Positions 1 to 5,369 of a stretch of DNA of 5,428 nt are shown piece after piece; the first letter of the stretch is position 1; each line of letters opens with the position of its first letter. A model generated the notes under the pieces. It worked only from the letters and a program-made list of their open reading frames with translations, had not been told where the DNA came from and did no database searches. This stretch comes from Prevotellaceae bacterium (GTDB lineage: Bacteria > Bacteroidota > Bacteroidia > Bacteroidales > UBA932), in NCBI GenBank assembly GCA_031273485.1, contig JAISRS010000278.1, positions 1 through 5,428 on the forward strand, given 5' to 3'. Both the position numbers and the translations under genes were made by a program.

Positions 1-61
1 AATAATAATAATTAGTCCTGCCTTTGACTACGTCGAACTTACGTTTCAGGCAGTGGTGTGA

Positions 62-276
62 GAGGGCGTTTCCGCAGGTCGATGACCTGCGGTTATGAAA
101 ATCAAGCCCTTCGGGCTATCGCTACGCCGGAGCTAAAAGCAGGCTTCCAGCTTGCAACCCCGCTTGCAACAAGGCGGGTCTGCACTTTTAGCGGGTACTA
201 AGGACTTTAAAGACCCCTCGTTCGGCGTAGCGTCATTGGCAGGCGGAAGCCGGAAGCCGGAAGCAATAGCGCCTCA
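62..276. repeat. Structured GC-rich intergenic repeat block
   Basis: This stretch has no convincing reading frame but is dense in inverted repeats. There is a perfect 9-bp hairpin with a 3-nt loop (72-80 with 84-92, arm CCGCAGGTC). A 5-bp hairpin follows (105-109 with 113-117). A perfect 10-bp inverted repeat (120-129 with 223-232, arm CGCTACGCCG) encloses an 8-bp pair (132-139 with 185-192, arm GCTAAAAG), which extends by 3 bp past a 2-nt bulge. Inside that is an 8-bp hairpin with one bulged G (159-166 with 170-178). A 9-bp direct repeat, GCTTGCAAC, occurs at 150-158 and 162-170. The block is richer in GC than the flanking AT-rich DNA. It most likely is a REP- or MITE-like interspersed element or the remains of one. 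A structured RNA is possible but unsupported. No transposase gene is present. Confidence 0.55.
244..264. repeat. Three perfect tandem copies of CGGAAGC
   Basis: The 7-bp unit CGGAAGC is repeated three times without a mismatch (244-250, 251-257, 258-264) at the right edge of the structured block. Its GGAAGC part is complementary to GCTTCC at 143-148, so it could also pair with the interior of the block. Copy number of such short repeats often varies between strains, and no coding role is visible. Confidence 0.85.
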
Positions 277-304
277 AAAAAAGATTTAGCCTCAATCACC
301 CGAA

Positions 305-336
305 TTTGAATATTTGAAAAAAGGAAAGTATCTTTG
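305..336 (+). promoter_or_regulatory. Bacteroidetes-type promoter for the lipoprotein gene
   Basis: A -33 element TTTG (305-308) and a perfect TAnnTTTG -7 element, TATCTTTG (329-336), are separated by 20 bp. This is the consensus arrangement for the Bacteroidetes primary sigma factor. It predicts a transcription start near 341-345 and a short leader of about 35-40 nt before the ATG at 380. No sigma-70-like boxes compete with it. Confidence 0.75.
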
Positions 337-379
337 CCCCAAAATTATCAATTCATAAAATGATAGATATAAAAAAAAT

Positions 380-2215
380 ATGCTAAACGTATCATCAAAA
401 AACAATTTGAGAAAAATCCCGTCCATGACGGGAAACCTCATCTTAAAAAAGATATTCAACAAAAACAATCGTACTCTTATCTGTTTGCTTGCAATCATTG
501 TCGTTTATTCATCTATTGCTTCAATAATAACGGGTTGCGCCAATTCGTCGGTTGCTCCTACGGGAGGACCTAAGGATACAATTGCGCCGGTACTTATAAA
601 AATGAATCCCCCGCAAAAAACAACAGGATACAAAGACAAAGAATTGATATTTACATTTAACGAATATGTGCAACTGAAAAATCAGAACAAAAACTTTGTT
701 ATTTCGCCGCCTCTACCCAACAAAAAGCCGATTTTGAAAATAAGAGGAAAAAGTGTTGTGGTCACACTACCCTCTTTAGCCGACAGCGTTACATACTACC
801 TCGACTTCGGAGCCAGCGTTGTTGATGTCAATGAAAGTAATCCTGCAAATTATCTCAATTTTATCTTTTCAACCGGCGAGAACCTTGACACAATGGTATA
901 TGCAGGACATATTGTCAATGCGCTTACTTTAGATCCGATTGACGGAGCAAATGTATTTCTGTATGAGGAAAACAAGGACTCCATAGTGTATCAAAGTAAT
1001 CCCTCCGCCCTGTCAATCACCAACAAAGAAGGCGTTTATATAGTAAAAGGATTGAAAAACATGCGATATAAAATAGTTGCTGTTGCCGACAAGAATAATA
1101 ATATGCGCTATGATGCGGGAATAGAACAGATTGCATTCTCCGATTCCCTGATACAGCCAATACCCCTTTCCGAAGATGATTCCATTGCTTTTGACCGGCT
1201 TCCCATTCTCAACATGTTTGAAGAAAACGTAAAACGACAGTCTTTACTTGATTATAAACGACCGGAAGAACGTTTGATTCAACTGTCGTTCAACGAGATT
1301 TATCCGGTAATCAAAAGCTTTAAAATGAATGGCGTAGAACCTTCACAGGTAACGGAAGAATACAGCGCGCACAGAGATACGGTTAACTACTGGATTACAA
1401 CTAAGGAAGTTAAAGATACCATACAGGGAGAATTGATATATCTGAAGACCGATACTCTTAATAATCTTTCGCCCGATACGGTAAATCTTAAACTAATTTA
1501 TTCCAAACCAAAAAGTAAAAGTAAAGACAAAGACAAAGACAAGGAGGAAGAAGAAGAAGAAATCATATCCATAGCGCCGAACATAGCGACAAACGCTGCG
1601 AGTATAGTTGAACGGGATGTGATATTTGAGTTCAAAACGCCGTTAATAAGAGTTTTACCCTCAAAGATAACACTGTCGAAGTTAGATGAAAAAGACGCTA
1701 CAAAATCGCCTGTAGATATTATCTCGTTTGAACGGGATTCGGTTAATCTGAAAAGATATAAATTGTCGGCAAAATGGGAAATCGCCTCAAAATACGAGCT
1801 ATCCATTCTGCCCGAAGCATTTGTAGATATCTACAGCATCACCAACGATACAATTGTGAATAAGTTTGAAACCGCCGACCCCGAAAAATTCTGTAGCTTG
1901 GATATTGAAATCATAAACTCCAAAACACAATATATCCTGCAACTTATGAAAGATAAAGGTAAAAATGCAGTGCAGGAGAAAATCGTATCGGGCAACGGTA
2001 AAGTAACTTTCCGATATATTAACGCAGGAAACTACAGCATCCGCCTGATTGAAGATTTGAACAAAAACGGCAAATGGGATACGGGAAAATATTTAGATAA
2101 AAAACAACCCGAAAGAGTTGTATATCTGATATTCTCAAACAATGAAACTATTTTGGAACTAAAAACCAATCGGGATCACGAACAAACAATTGATGCTAAT
2201 GTGCTGTTTAAATAA
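380..2215 (+). CDS. Lipoprotein with N-terminal bacterial Ig-like domain
   Basis: Predicted lipoprotein of 611 residues. A hydrophobic segment (about 33-50) ends in a lipobox, ITGC, with the lipidated Cys at 53. The mature start contains PTGGPKD (60-66), a signature I associate with Bacteroidetes Ig-like (Big_5/SbsA-type) proteins. Residues about 66-166 fit that Ig-like domain. Residues about 172-262 resemble a CNA_B or carboxypeptidase-regulatory-like beta domain with an acidic loop, DKNNNMRYDAG (237-247). A Lys/Asp/Glu linker lies at 376-394. The C-terminal part (about 505-611) carries a second such loop, DLNKNGKWDTG (559-569). No K-D/E-D/E surface-export signal follows the Cys, so a periplasm-facing outer-membrane location is likely. 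The start at 380 fits the promoter, but Met16 (425) would give a more usual signal-peptide length. The gene is transcribed alone; its function is unknown, with an envelope structural or binding role inferred. Confidence 0.85.
   Translation: MLNVSSKNNLRKIPSMTGNLILKKIFNKNNRTLICLLAIIVVYSSIASIITGCANSSVAPTGGPKDTIAPVLIKMNPPQKTTGYKDKELIFTFNEYVQLKNQNKNFVISPPLPNKKPILKIRGKSVVVTLPSLADSVTYYLDFGASVVDVNESNPANYLNFIFSTGENLDTMVYAGHIVNALTLDPIDGANVFLYEENKDSIVYQSNPSALSITNKEGVYIVKGLKNMRYKIVAVADKNNNMRYDAGIEQIAFSDSLIQPIPLSEDDSIAFDRLPILNMFEENVKRQSLLDYKRPEERLIQLSFNEIYPVIKSFKMNGVEPSQVTEEYSAHRDTVNYWITTKEVKDTIQGELIYLKTDTLNNLSPDTVNLKLIYSKPKSKSKDKDKDKEEEEEEIISIAPNIATNAASIVERDVIFEFKTPLIRVLPSKITLSKLDEKDATKSPVDIISFERDSVNLKRYKLSAKWEIASKYELSILPEAFVDIYSITNDTIVNKFETADPEKFCSLDIEIINSKTQYILQLMKDKGKNAVQEKIVSGNGKVTFRYINAGNYSIRLIEDLNKNGKWDTGKYLDKKQPERVVYLIFSNNETILELKTNRDHEQTIDANVLFK
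1505..1561 (+). repeat. Low-complexity Lys/Asp/Glu coding repeat
   Basis: Within the lipoprotein gene, codons 376-394 consist of short microsatellite-like units, including three perfect copies of AAAGAC (1523-1540, Lys-Asp) and five of GAA (1547-1561, Glu). The product is a basic stretch followed by six glutamates, probably a flexible hydrophilic linker between beta domains. The units are in frame: gain or loss of a whole unit would only change the linker length. Confidence 0.85.
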
Positions 2216-2230
2216 AGTTTTAGTCACCGA

Positions 2231-2248
2231 ATTAAACAAATTAAACAA
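2231..2248. repeat. Two tandem copies of ATTAAACAA
   Basis: A perfect 9-bp direct repeat (2231-2239 and 2240-2248), followed by a degenerate third copy (2249-2257), lies between the lipoprotein stop codon and the first downstream hairpin. It is AT-rich and may be simple slippage. No function is apparent. Confidence 0.6.
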
Positions 2249-2252
2249 ATTT

Positions 2253-2273
2253 AAAATCCTGCGGATTTTTTTT
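2253..2273 (+). terminator. Probable intrinsic terminator of the lipoprotein gene
   Basis: A perfect 7-bp stem (AAAATCC at 2253-2259 with GGATTTT at 2263-2269, loop TGC) is followed by an uninterrupted T-run ending at 2273. It begins 37 nt after the stop codon at 2213-2215. The stem has few G-C pairs, so it may be weak, but the position and T-run suit intrinsic termination on the plus strand. Confidence 0.5.
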
Positions 2274-2299
2274 AATAATCCACGAAACGTGGGTTATTA
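2273..2299. other. 12-bp hairpin after the lipoprotein gene
   Basis: Arms 2273-2284 and 2288-2299 pair over 12 bp with one G-U pair and a 3-nt AAA loop. T-rich sequence begins a few bases later (2306-2314), so it may be a second, weaker terminator or a 3'-end stabilising hairpin. It directly abuts the T-run of the first hairpin. Confidence 0.55.
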
Positions 2300-2321
2300 C
2301 ACGAATTTTTCTTTATTCATA

Positions 2322-2353
2322 ATTCCCCAAAAAACCTGTGTTTTTTGGGGAAT
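2322..2353. other. Perfect 14-bp inverted repeat
   Basis: Arms 2322-2335 (ATTCCCCAAAAAAC) and 2340-2353 are perfectly complementary with a 4-nt loop, CTGT. The G-C pairs are toward the outside and six A-T pairs toward the loop, and no T-run follows the stem. That is the reverse of a normal terminator layout. It is the third hairpin in a row in the gap before the ribosomal operon and could be a transcript-end barrier, an RNA-stabilising structure or a repeat remnant. Confidence 0.7.
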
Positions 2354-2485
2354 AAAAACTAAAATCAACGGATATAAAGCATCATAAAAAAAATATATGA
2401 CAAAGATATTATTACGCCTTTATTCTTCATTTTCAGGCTCAATACAAACGCTTTTGAATACTCCGAACATAAAAAAATGCAACAG

Positions 2486-2519
2486 TTTGCAACGTATTTA
2501 AAAATAATTATTACCTTTG
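2486..2519 (+). promoter_or_regulatory. Bacteroidetes-type promoter of the rplM operon
   Basis: A -33 TTTG (2486-2489) and a perfect TAnnTTTG -7 element, TACCTTTG (2512-2519), are separated by 22 bp, slightly longer than the usual spacing. The predicted transcription start is near 2525, giving a leader of about 60 nt before rplM. The -33 box overlaps a TGCAAC direct repeat (2478-2483 and 2488-2493) with a 10-bp period. Confidence 0.75.
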
Positions 2520-2522
2520 CAC

Positions 2523-2597
2523 GCTCATTTTTTTATGAGTAAGGATCATTATAAGTATTAATTAATAAAAATAAAACAAGGTAAAGTGAACACTTTA
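2523..2597 (+). promoter_or_regulatory. rplM 5' leader with start-codon hairpin
   Basis: The leader holds three symmetrical elements. A 5-bp stem extended by a G-U pair has a loop of six T (2523-2528 with 2535-2540). A 12-bp AT-only palindrome lies at 2556-2567. A perfect 7-bp inverted repeat (2582-2588 with 2591-2597, 2-nt spacer) is centred on the GTG start codon at 2586. Folded with a 4-nt loop, the last would bury the initiation codon in a 6-bp stem. L13 leaders that bind the protein are known in other bacteria; whether this one acts so is inference. Confidence 0.4.
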
Positions 2598-3038
2598 AGT
2601 TACAAAACAGTATCGGCTAATGTATCAACCGTTTCAAAAAACTGGTACATTATTGATGCTACAGATGTAGTGCTGGGACGCCTTGCTTCGAGAGTTGCAT
2701 TAATTCTTCGCGGCAAGAATAAACCGGACTTTACCCCTCATGTAGATTGCGGCGATAATGTAATTATTGTCAATGCCGACAAAATTAAACTGACGGGTAA
2801 AAAACGAACAGACAAGGTGTATGTGCGCCATACCGGATATCCGGGAGGTCAGCGCTTTACAACTCCGGAAAAGTTGTTTAGCCACAAGCCGCACGCCGTG
2901 ATAGAAGTTGCCATAAAAGGTATGCTTCCGAAAAATAGACTTGGTTCTAAATTATTTAACAATTTGTATGTTTATGCAGGAAACGAACATCCGCATGAAG
3001 CACAAAAACCTAAACAAGTTACATTAAAAGAAATTTAA
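2586..3038 (+). CDS. rplM: 50S ribosomal protein L13 (uL13)
   Basis: L13, an early-assembling protein of the large ribosomal subunit that binds 23S rRNA. The 150 residues match the Bacteroidetes form from end to end. It starts with NTLSYKT, then has GRLASRVALILRGK (31-44), DFTPHVDCGDNVIIVNADKI (48-67), GYPGGQR (84-90) and the signature region KGMLPKNRLGSK (111-122), ending in NLYVYAGNEHPHEAQKPK (126-143). The start is GTG at 2586: Bacteroidetes homologues begin with M-D-T-L-S-Y, so the alignment fixes it. A weak AAGG lies only 4 nt upstream and there is no proper Shine-Dalgarno. It is the first gene of its operon, with rpsI 10 nt downstream, the partner order found across bacteria. Confidence 0.97.
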   Translation: MNTLSYKTVSANVSTVSKNWYIIDATDVVLGRLASRVALILRGKNKPDFTPHVDCGDNVIIVNADKIKLTGKKRTDKVYVRHTGYPGGQRFTTPEKLFSHKPHAVIEVAIKGMLPKNRLGSKLFNNLYVYAGNEHPHEAQKPKQVTLKEI

Positions 3039-3048
3039 AAGTTAACGA

Positions 3049-3438
3049 ATGGAAGTAATTAATGCACTTGGAAGACGAAAAGCTGCTGTAGCTCGCGTTT
3101 ATGTATCGACCGGAACAGGAAATATCACAATCAACGGTCGCTCTCTGGAAACGTATTTTCCCTCCGAACTGTTACAATATGTTGTTAAACAACCGCTATC
3201 GGAAACGGAAACAGAAGGTAAATATGATGTCAAGGTAAACTTGAATGGCGGCGGAATCAAAGGTCAAGCCGAAGCTTTGCGCCTCGGAATTGCCCGCGCT
3301 TTATGTAAAATCGACAATGAAGCATTCCGTCCCAAACTGAAATCAAAAGGATTTTTGACCCGCGACCAACGTCAGGTTGAACGTAAAAAACCGGGACGTC
3401 CGGGAGCTCGTAAAAGATTCCAGTTTAGTAAACGATAA
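3049..3438 (+). CDS. rpsI: 30S ribosomal protein S9 (uS9)
   Basis: S9, a small-subunit head protein whose C-terminal tail reaches the P-site tRNA. The 129 residues include the N-terminal GRRKAAVARVYV (8-19), the signature GGGIKGQAEALRLGIARAL (67-85), GFLTRDQRQVERKKPGRPGA (101-120) and the invariant tail QFSKR (125-129). The length is normal. One small departure is TRDQR where most homologues have TRDPR; the neighbouring residues are intact, so this is probably a tolerated substitution. Translation starts at ATG 3049, 10 nt after the rplM stop, with no Shine-Dalgarno in the gap, so coupling to rplM is likely. It is co-transcribed with rplM, and the next gene is rpsB after a 151-nt gap. Confidence 0.97.
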   Translation: MEVINALGRRKAAVARVYVSTGTGNITINGRSLETYFPSELLQYVVKQPLSETETEGKYDVKVNLNGGGIKGQAEALRLGIARALCKIDNEAFRPKLKSKGFLTRDQRQVERKKPGRPGARKRFQFSKR

Positions 3439-3455
3439 TACGCAGTTTTTCAGCA

Positions 3456-3550
3456 CAACGGCAGTTGAAAATTATCCGATAAAAACAGGAATAATGCTCC
3501 GTTGCGGAAAATTTCTTCGATTGGGAATTATCCCACTACGTTAAGAAATT
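3456..3550 (+). promoter_or_regulatory. Structured rpsI-rpsB gap, candidate S2 leader
   Basis: The 151-nt gap before rpsB contains two long-range pairings. CAACGG (3456-3461) can pair with CCGTTG (3499-3504). Further on, AATTTCTT (3510-3517) pairs perfectly with 3543-3550. That stem continues past a 2-nt bulge through a CG/CG pair (3518-3519 with 3539-3540) and encloses an inner 5-bp hairpin (3522-3526 with 3531-3535). The composite stem ends 39 nt before the rpsB start. No TAnnTTTG promoter and no terminator were seen. Autogenous rpsB leaders are known in other bacteria; the role here is inferred. Confidence 0.35.
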
Positions 3551-3589
3551 GATGAAAAGAGTTTAAAATTAAAAAAAGAATTAAAAAAA

Positions 3590-4420
3590 ATGTCAAAGAC
3601 AACATTCCAAGATTTACTTGATGCAGGCGTACATTTCGGTCACATGAAAAGAAAATGGAACCCTAAAATGGCTCCTTATATTTTTATGGAAAAAAACGGA
3701 ATACATATTATAGACCTGCATAAAACAGTTGTGAAAATAGATGAAGCCGCAAAAGTGCTGCACGGTATTGCACGTTCGGGGCGTAAAATTTTATTTGTCG
3801 CTACAAAAAAACAAGCAAAAGATATTGTTGCGGAAAAAGTTAAAGCCATCGGTATGCCATACGTCACAGAACGCTGGCCCGGAGGAATGCTCACAAACTT
3901 CCCAACAATACGCAAAGCTATAAAGAAAATGAACACCATCGACAGAATGTCAAGCGATGGAACATTTGAAACATTATCAAAACGTGAAAAACTTCAAATC
4001 TCACGTCAAAGAAAAAAATTAGAGAAAAACCTTGGGTCTATCGCAGACCTCAATCGCTTACCCTCTGCAATCTTTATCATAGATGTTCAAAAAGAAGCAA
4101 ATGCGGTGAAAGAAGCAAAACGTCTGAATATCCCTATTATTGCCATGGTTGATACTTGTTGCGATCCTACAAATATCGACTATGTTATTCCTGCAAACGA
4201 CGATGCCACAAAATCCATCGAACTGATAGTGGATATTGCATGTAATGCAGTGAAAGAGGGACTGGAGGAAAGAAAATCGGAAAAAGACAAAGACGCTACT
4301 CCCGTTAGAAATGACGCTCTGAGAAGCGACAGTCCGAAAAACGACGCTCCGAAAGACGACGCTCCGAAACGCAGAAACGGCAGAGCAAGGCATAGAAGAG
4401 ATAACGCACAGGAAGAATAA
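3590..4420 (+). CDS. rpsB: 30S ribosomal protein S2 (uS2) with repeat tail
   Basis: S2, a late-assembling protein of the small subunit that helps dock S1 and the mRNA path. Of 276 residues, the first 230 or so are conserved: LLDAGVHFGH (9-18), KRKWNPKMAPYIF (20-32), TERWPGGMLTNF (93-104), LPSAIFIIDVQKEANAVKEA (157-176), and DPTNIDYVIPANDDATKSIE (192-211) followed by EGLEERK (223-229), a typical Bacteroidetes ending. DTCCDP stands where DTNxDP is usual. The tail is peculiar to this protein: an acidic/basic stretch, four tandem pentapeptides (241-260: NDALR, SDSPK, NDAPK, DDAPK), an arginine-rich segment (RRNGRARHRR, 261-270) and an acidic end. The ATG at 3590 follows an A-rich leader without a Shine-Dalgarno. 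It is followed by tsf, the near-universal bacterial partner. Confidence 0.97.
   Translation: MSKTTFQDLLDAGVHFGHMKRKWNPKMAPYIFMEKNGIHIIDLHKTVVKIDEAAKVLHGIARSGRKILFVATKKQAKDIVAEKVKAIGMPYVTERWPGGMLTNFPTIRKAIKKMNTIDRMSSDGTFETLSKREKLQISRQRKKLEKNLGSIADLNRLPSAIFIIDVQKEANAVKEAKRLNIPIIAMVDTCCDPTNIDYVIPANDDATKSIELIVDIACNAVKEGLEERKSEKDKDATPVRNDALRSDSPKNDAPKDDAPKRRNGRARHRRDNAQEE
4310..4369 (+). repeat. Four in-frame 15-bp tandem repeats in rpsB
   Basis: Four 15-bp units, in codon phase (4310-4324, 4325-4339, 4340-4354, 4355-4369), encode the pentapeptides at residues 241-260 of S2. Units 3 and 4 differ at one base. Units 1 and 2 each differ from unit 3 at three. The similarity of the last two suggests recent duplication. 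Gain or loss of units would keep the reading frame, so tail length may vary between strains. Confidence 0.85.
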
Positions 4421-4451
4421 TCGGAAATAAGCGAATATATCTCAAAACGAT

Positions 4452-4490
4452 TAATTCCGGTGTTCATAAATTTATGAAGCGCCGGAATTA
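4452..4490 (+). promoter_or_regulatory. Long hairpin in the rpsB-tsf gap
   Basis: A perfect 9-bp stem (4452-4460 with 4482-4490, arm TAATTCCGG) continues through a U-G and a G-C pair, skips one bulged G (4479), and adds 6 more base pairs (4463-4468 with 4473-4478) under a 4-nt loop. That makes about 17 pairs in 39 nt. No T-run follows, so it is not a canonical intrinsic terminator. It lies 32 nt after the rpsB stop and 51 nt before tsf. A processing site, partial attenuator or leader element is possible. Confidence 0.65.
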
Positions 4491-4525
4491 TCTATAAAAT
4501 ATAACAATTAAAAAAAAATCAAAAT

Positions 4526-4531
4526 AAGGAG
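4526..4531 (+). promoter_or_regulatory. Shine-Dalgarno site of tsf
   Basis: AAGGAG lies 10 nt before the ATG at 4542. It is the only full Shine-Dalgarno match before a gene in this window. The other starts have A-rich or unremarkable upstream sequence, as is usual in Bacteroidetes. It supports the assigned tsf start and suggests efficient independent initiation. Confidence 0.7.
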
Positions 4532-4541
4532 ATTTTAAAAT

Positions 4542-5369
4542 ATGGCAGAAATAAAAGCAACAGATGTTGCAAAACTAAGAAAAATGACCGGAGCAGGCAT
4601 GATGGACTGTAAAAATGCTCTAACGGAAGCTAATGGAGATTTTGACCGCGCTCAGGAAATTATTCGTGAAAAAGGAAAGTTGGTTGCAGCTAAACGCGCC
4701 GACAGGGAAACAACCGAAGGCGCAGTTATAGCAAAAATCGCCGAAAACGGTAAAAACGGAATAATTGTGGCGCTTGGCTGCGAAACTGATTTTGTGGCTA
4801 AAACAGATGACTTCAAAACATTGGCAAATAAAATAGCCAACTCTGTAATTGCAAATATTCCCGAAAATAAAGAAGCGCTGGAAGCAATTGTTATTGACGG
4901 TTCATCTATTGCACAATTAATTAGCGACCAAACCGGAAAAAGCGGCGAAAAACATGTGATCGCTTCTTACGAAAAAATTTCGGGAGATTATTTAGTTTCT
5001 TATATACATACGAACAACAAACTTGCAACTATTGTGTCTTTCAATAAAGTTATTCCTGTTGAAACGGGAAAAGACATCGCTATGCAAGTGACGGCAATGA
5101 ATCCGGTATCAATCAGCAAAGATAATTGTCCGCAGGAAGTGATAGAACGTGAACTGCAAATCGGAAGAGAACAAGCACGTCTGGACAAAAAACCGGAAAA
5201 TATGATTGAAAAAATTGCAACCGGAAAATTATCCAAATTCTTTAAAGATAATACTCTTAATGAACAGGATTTTATTAAGGACGCAAAGATTTCGGTGGCT
5301 CAATATCTGAAAGCCGCTGATCCCGAAGCTGTAATTACCGGATTTATACGATTCTCTTTAAACGATTAG
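4542..5369 (+). CDS. tsf: Elongation factor Ts
   Basis: EF-Ts, the cytoplasmic nucleotide-exchange factor that releases GDP from EF-Tu so that EF-Tu can be recharged with GTP during elongation. The 275 residues are a normal length. The N-terminal UBA-like module (about 4-55) has signature 1, LRKMTGAGMMDCKNAL (12-27). The core carries the EF-Tu-contacting motif TDFVAK (82-87) with the preceding GCE. The C-terminal part has AMNP (185-188), a helical stretch (about 197-235) including KPENMIEKIATGKLSKFF (217-234), and the final SVAQYLK (251-257). The ATG at 4542 is supported by AAGGAG upstream and by the family start. The stop is TAG. It is the last gene seen in the operon, 121 nt after rpsB. The 59 nt after it show no clear terminator, so more genes may follow outside the window. 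Confidence 0.97.
   Translation: MAEIKATDVAKLRKMTGAGMMDCKNALTEANGDFDRAQEIIREKGKLVAAKRADRETTEGAVIAKIAENGKNGIIVALGCETDFVAKTDDFKTLANKIANSVIANIPENKEALEAIVIDGSSIAQLISDQTGKSGEKHVIASYEKISGDYLVSYIHTNNKLATIVSFNKVIPVETGKDIAMQVTAMNPVSISKDNCPQEVIERELQIGREQARLDKKPENMIEKIATGKLSKFFKDNTLNEQDFIKDAKISVAQYLKAADPEAVITGFIRFSLND

Noticed and set aside
2..61. Possible 3' end of an upstream gene, open from the left edge to a TGA at 59-61
   Set aside because: Only 19 codons are visible, starting in an AAT trinucleotide run, with no recognisable family motif. The peptide end (SPAFDYVELTFQAVV) is protein-like, so an upstream partial gene cannot be excluded, but it is not supportable.
62..276. CRISPR array or integron attachment site
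   Set aside because: The repeats are short and adjacent or nested, without regular spacers, and there is no cas or integrase gene in the window.
1498..1806. 102-codon minus-strand frame with a serine/leucine-rich end
   Set aside because: It is the complement of the Lys/Asp/Glu linker in the lipoprotein gene; the low complexity alone keeps the opposite frame open.
2190..2387. 65-codon plus-strand frame overlapping the lipoprotein 3' end
   Set aside because: It runs through the three hairpins and the terminator-like T-run, is low in complexity, and has no upstream signal or known motif.
2397..2501. 34-codon plus-strand frame between the hairpins and rplM
   Set aside because: It overlaps the -33 box of the rplM promoter, lacks its own promoter or ribosome-binding site, and shows no family features.
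4058..4467. Minus-strand frames opposite the 3' half of rpsB
   Set aside because: They mirror the conserved S2 core and the repeat tail, so they are antisense shadows without independent signals.
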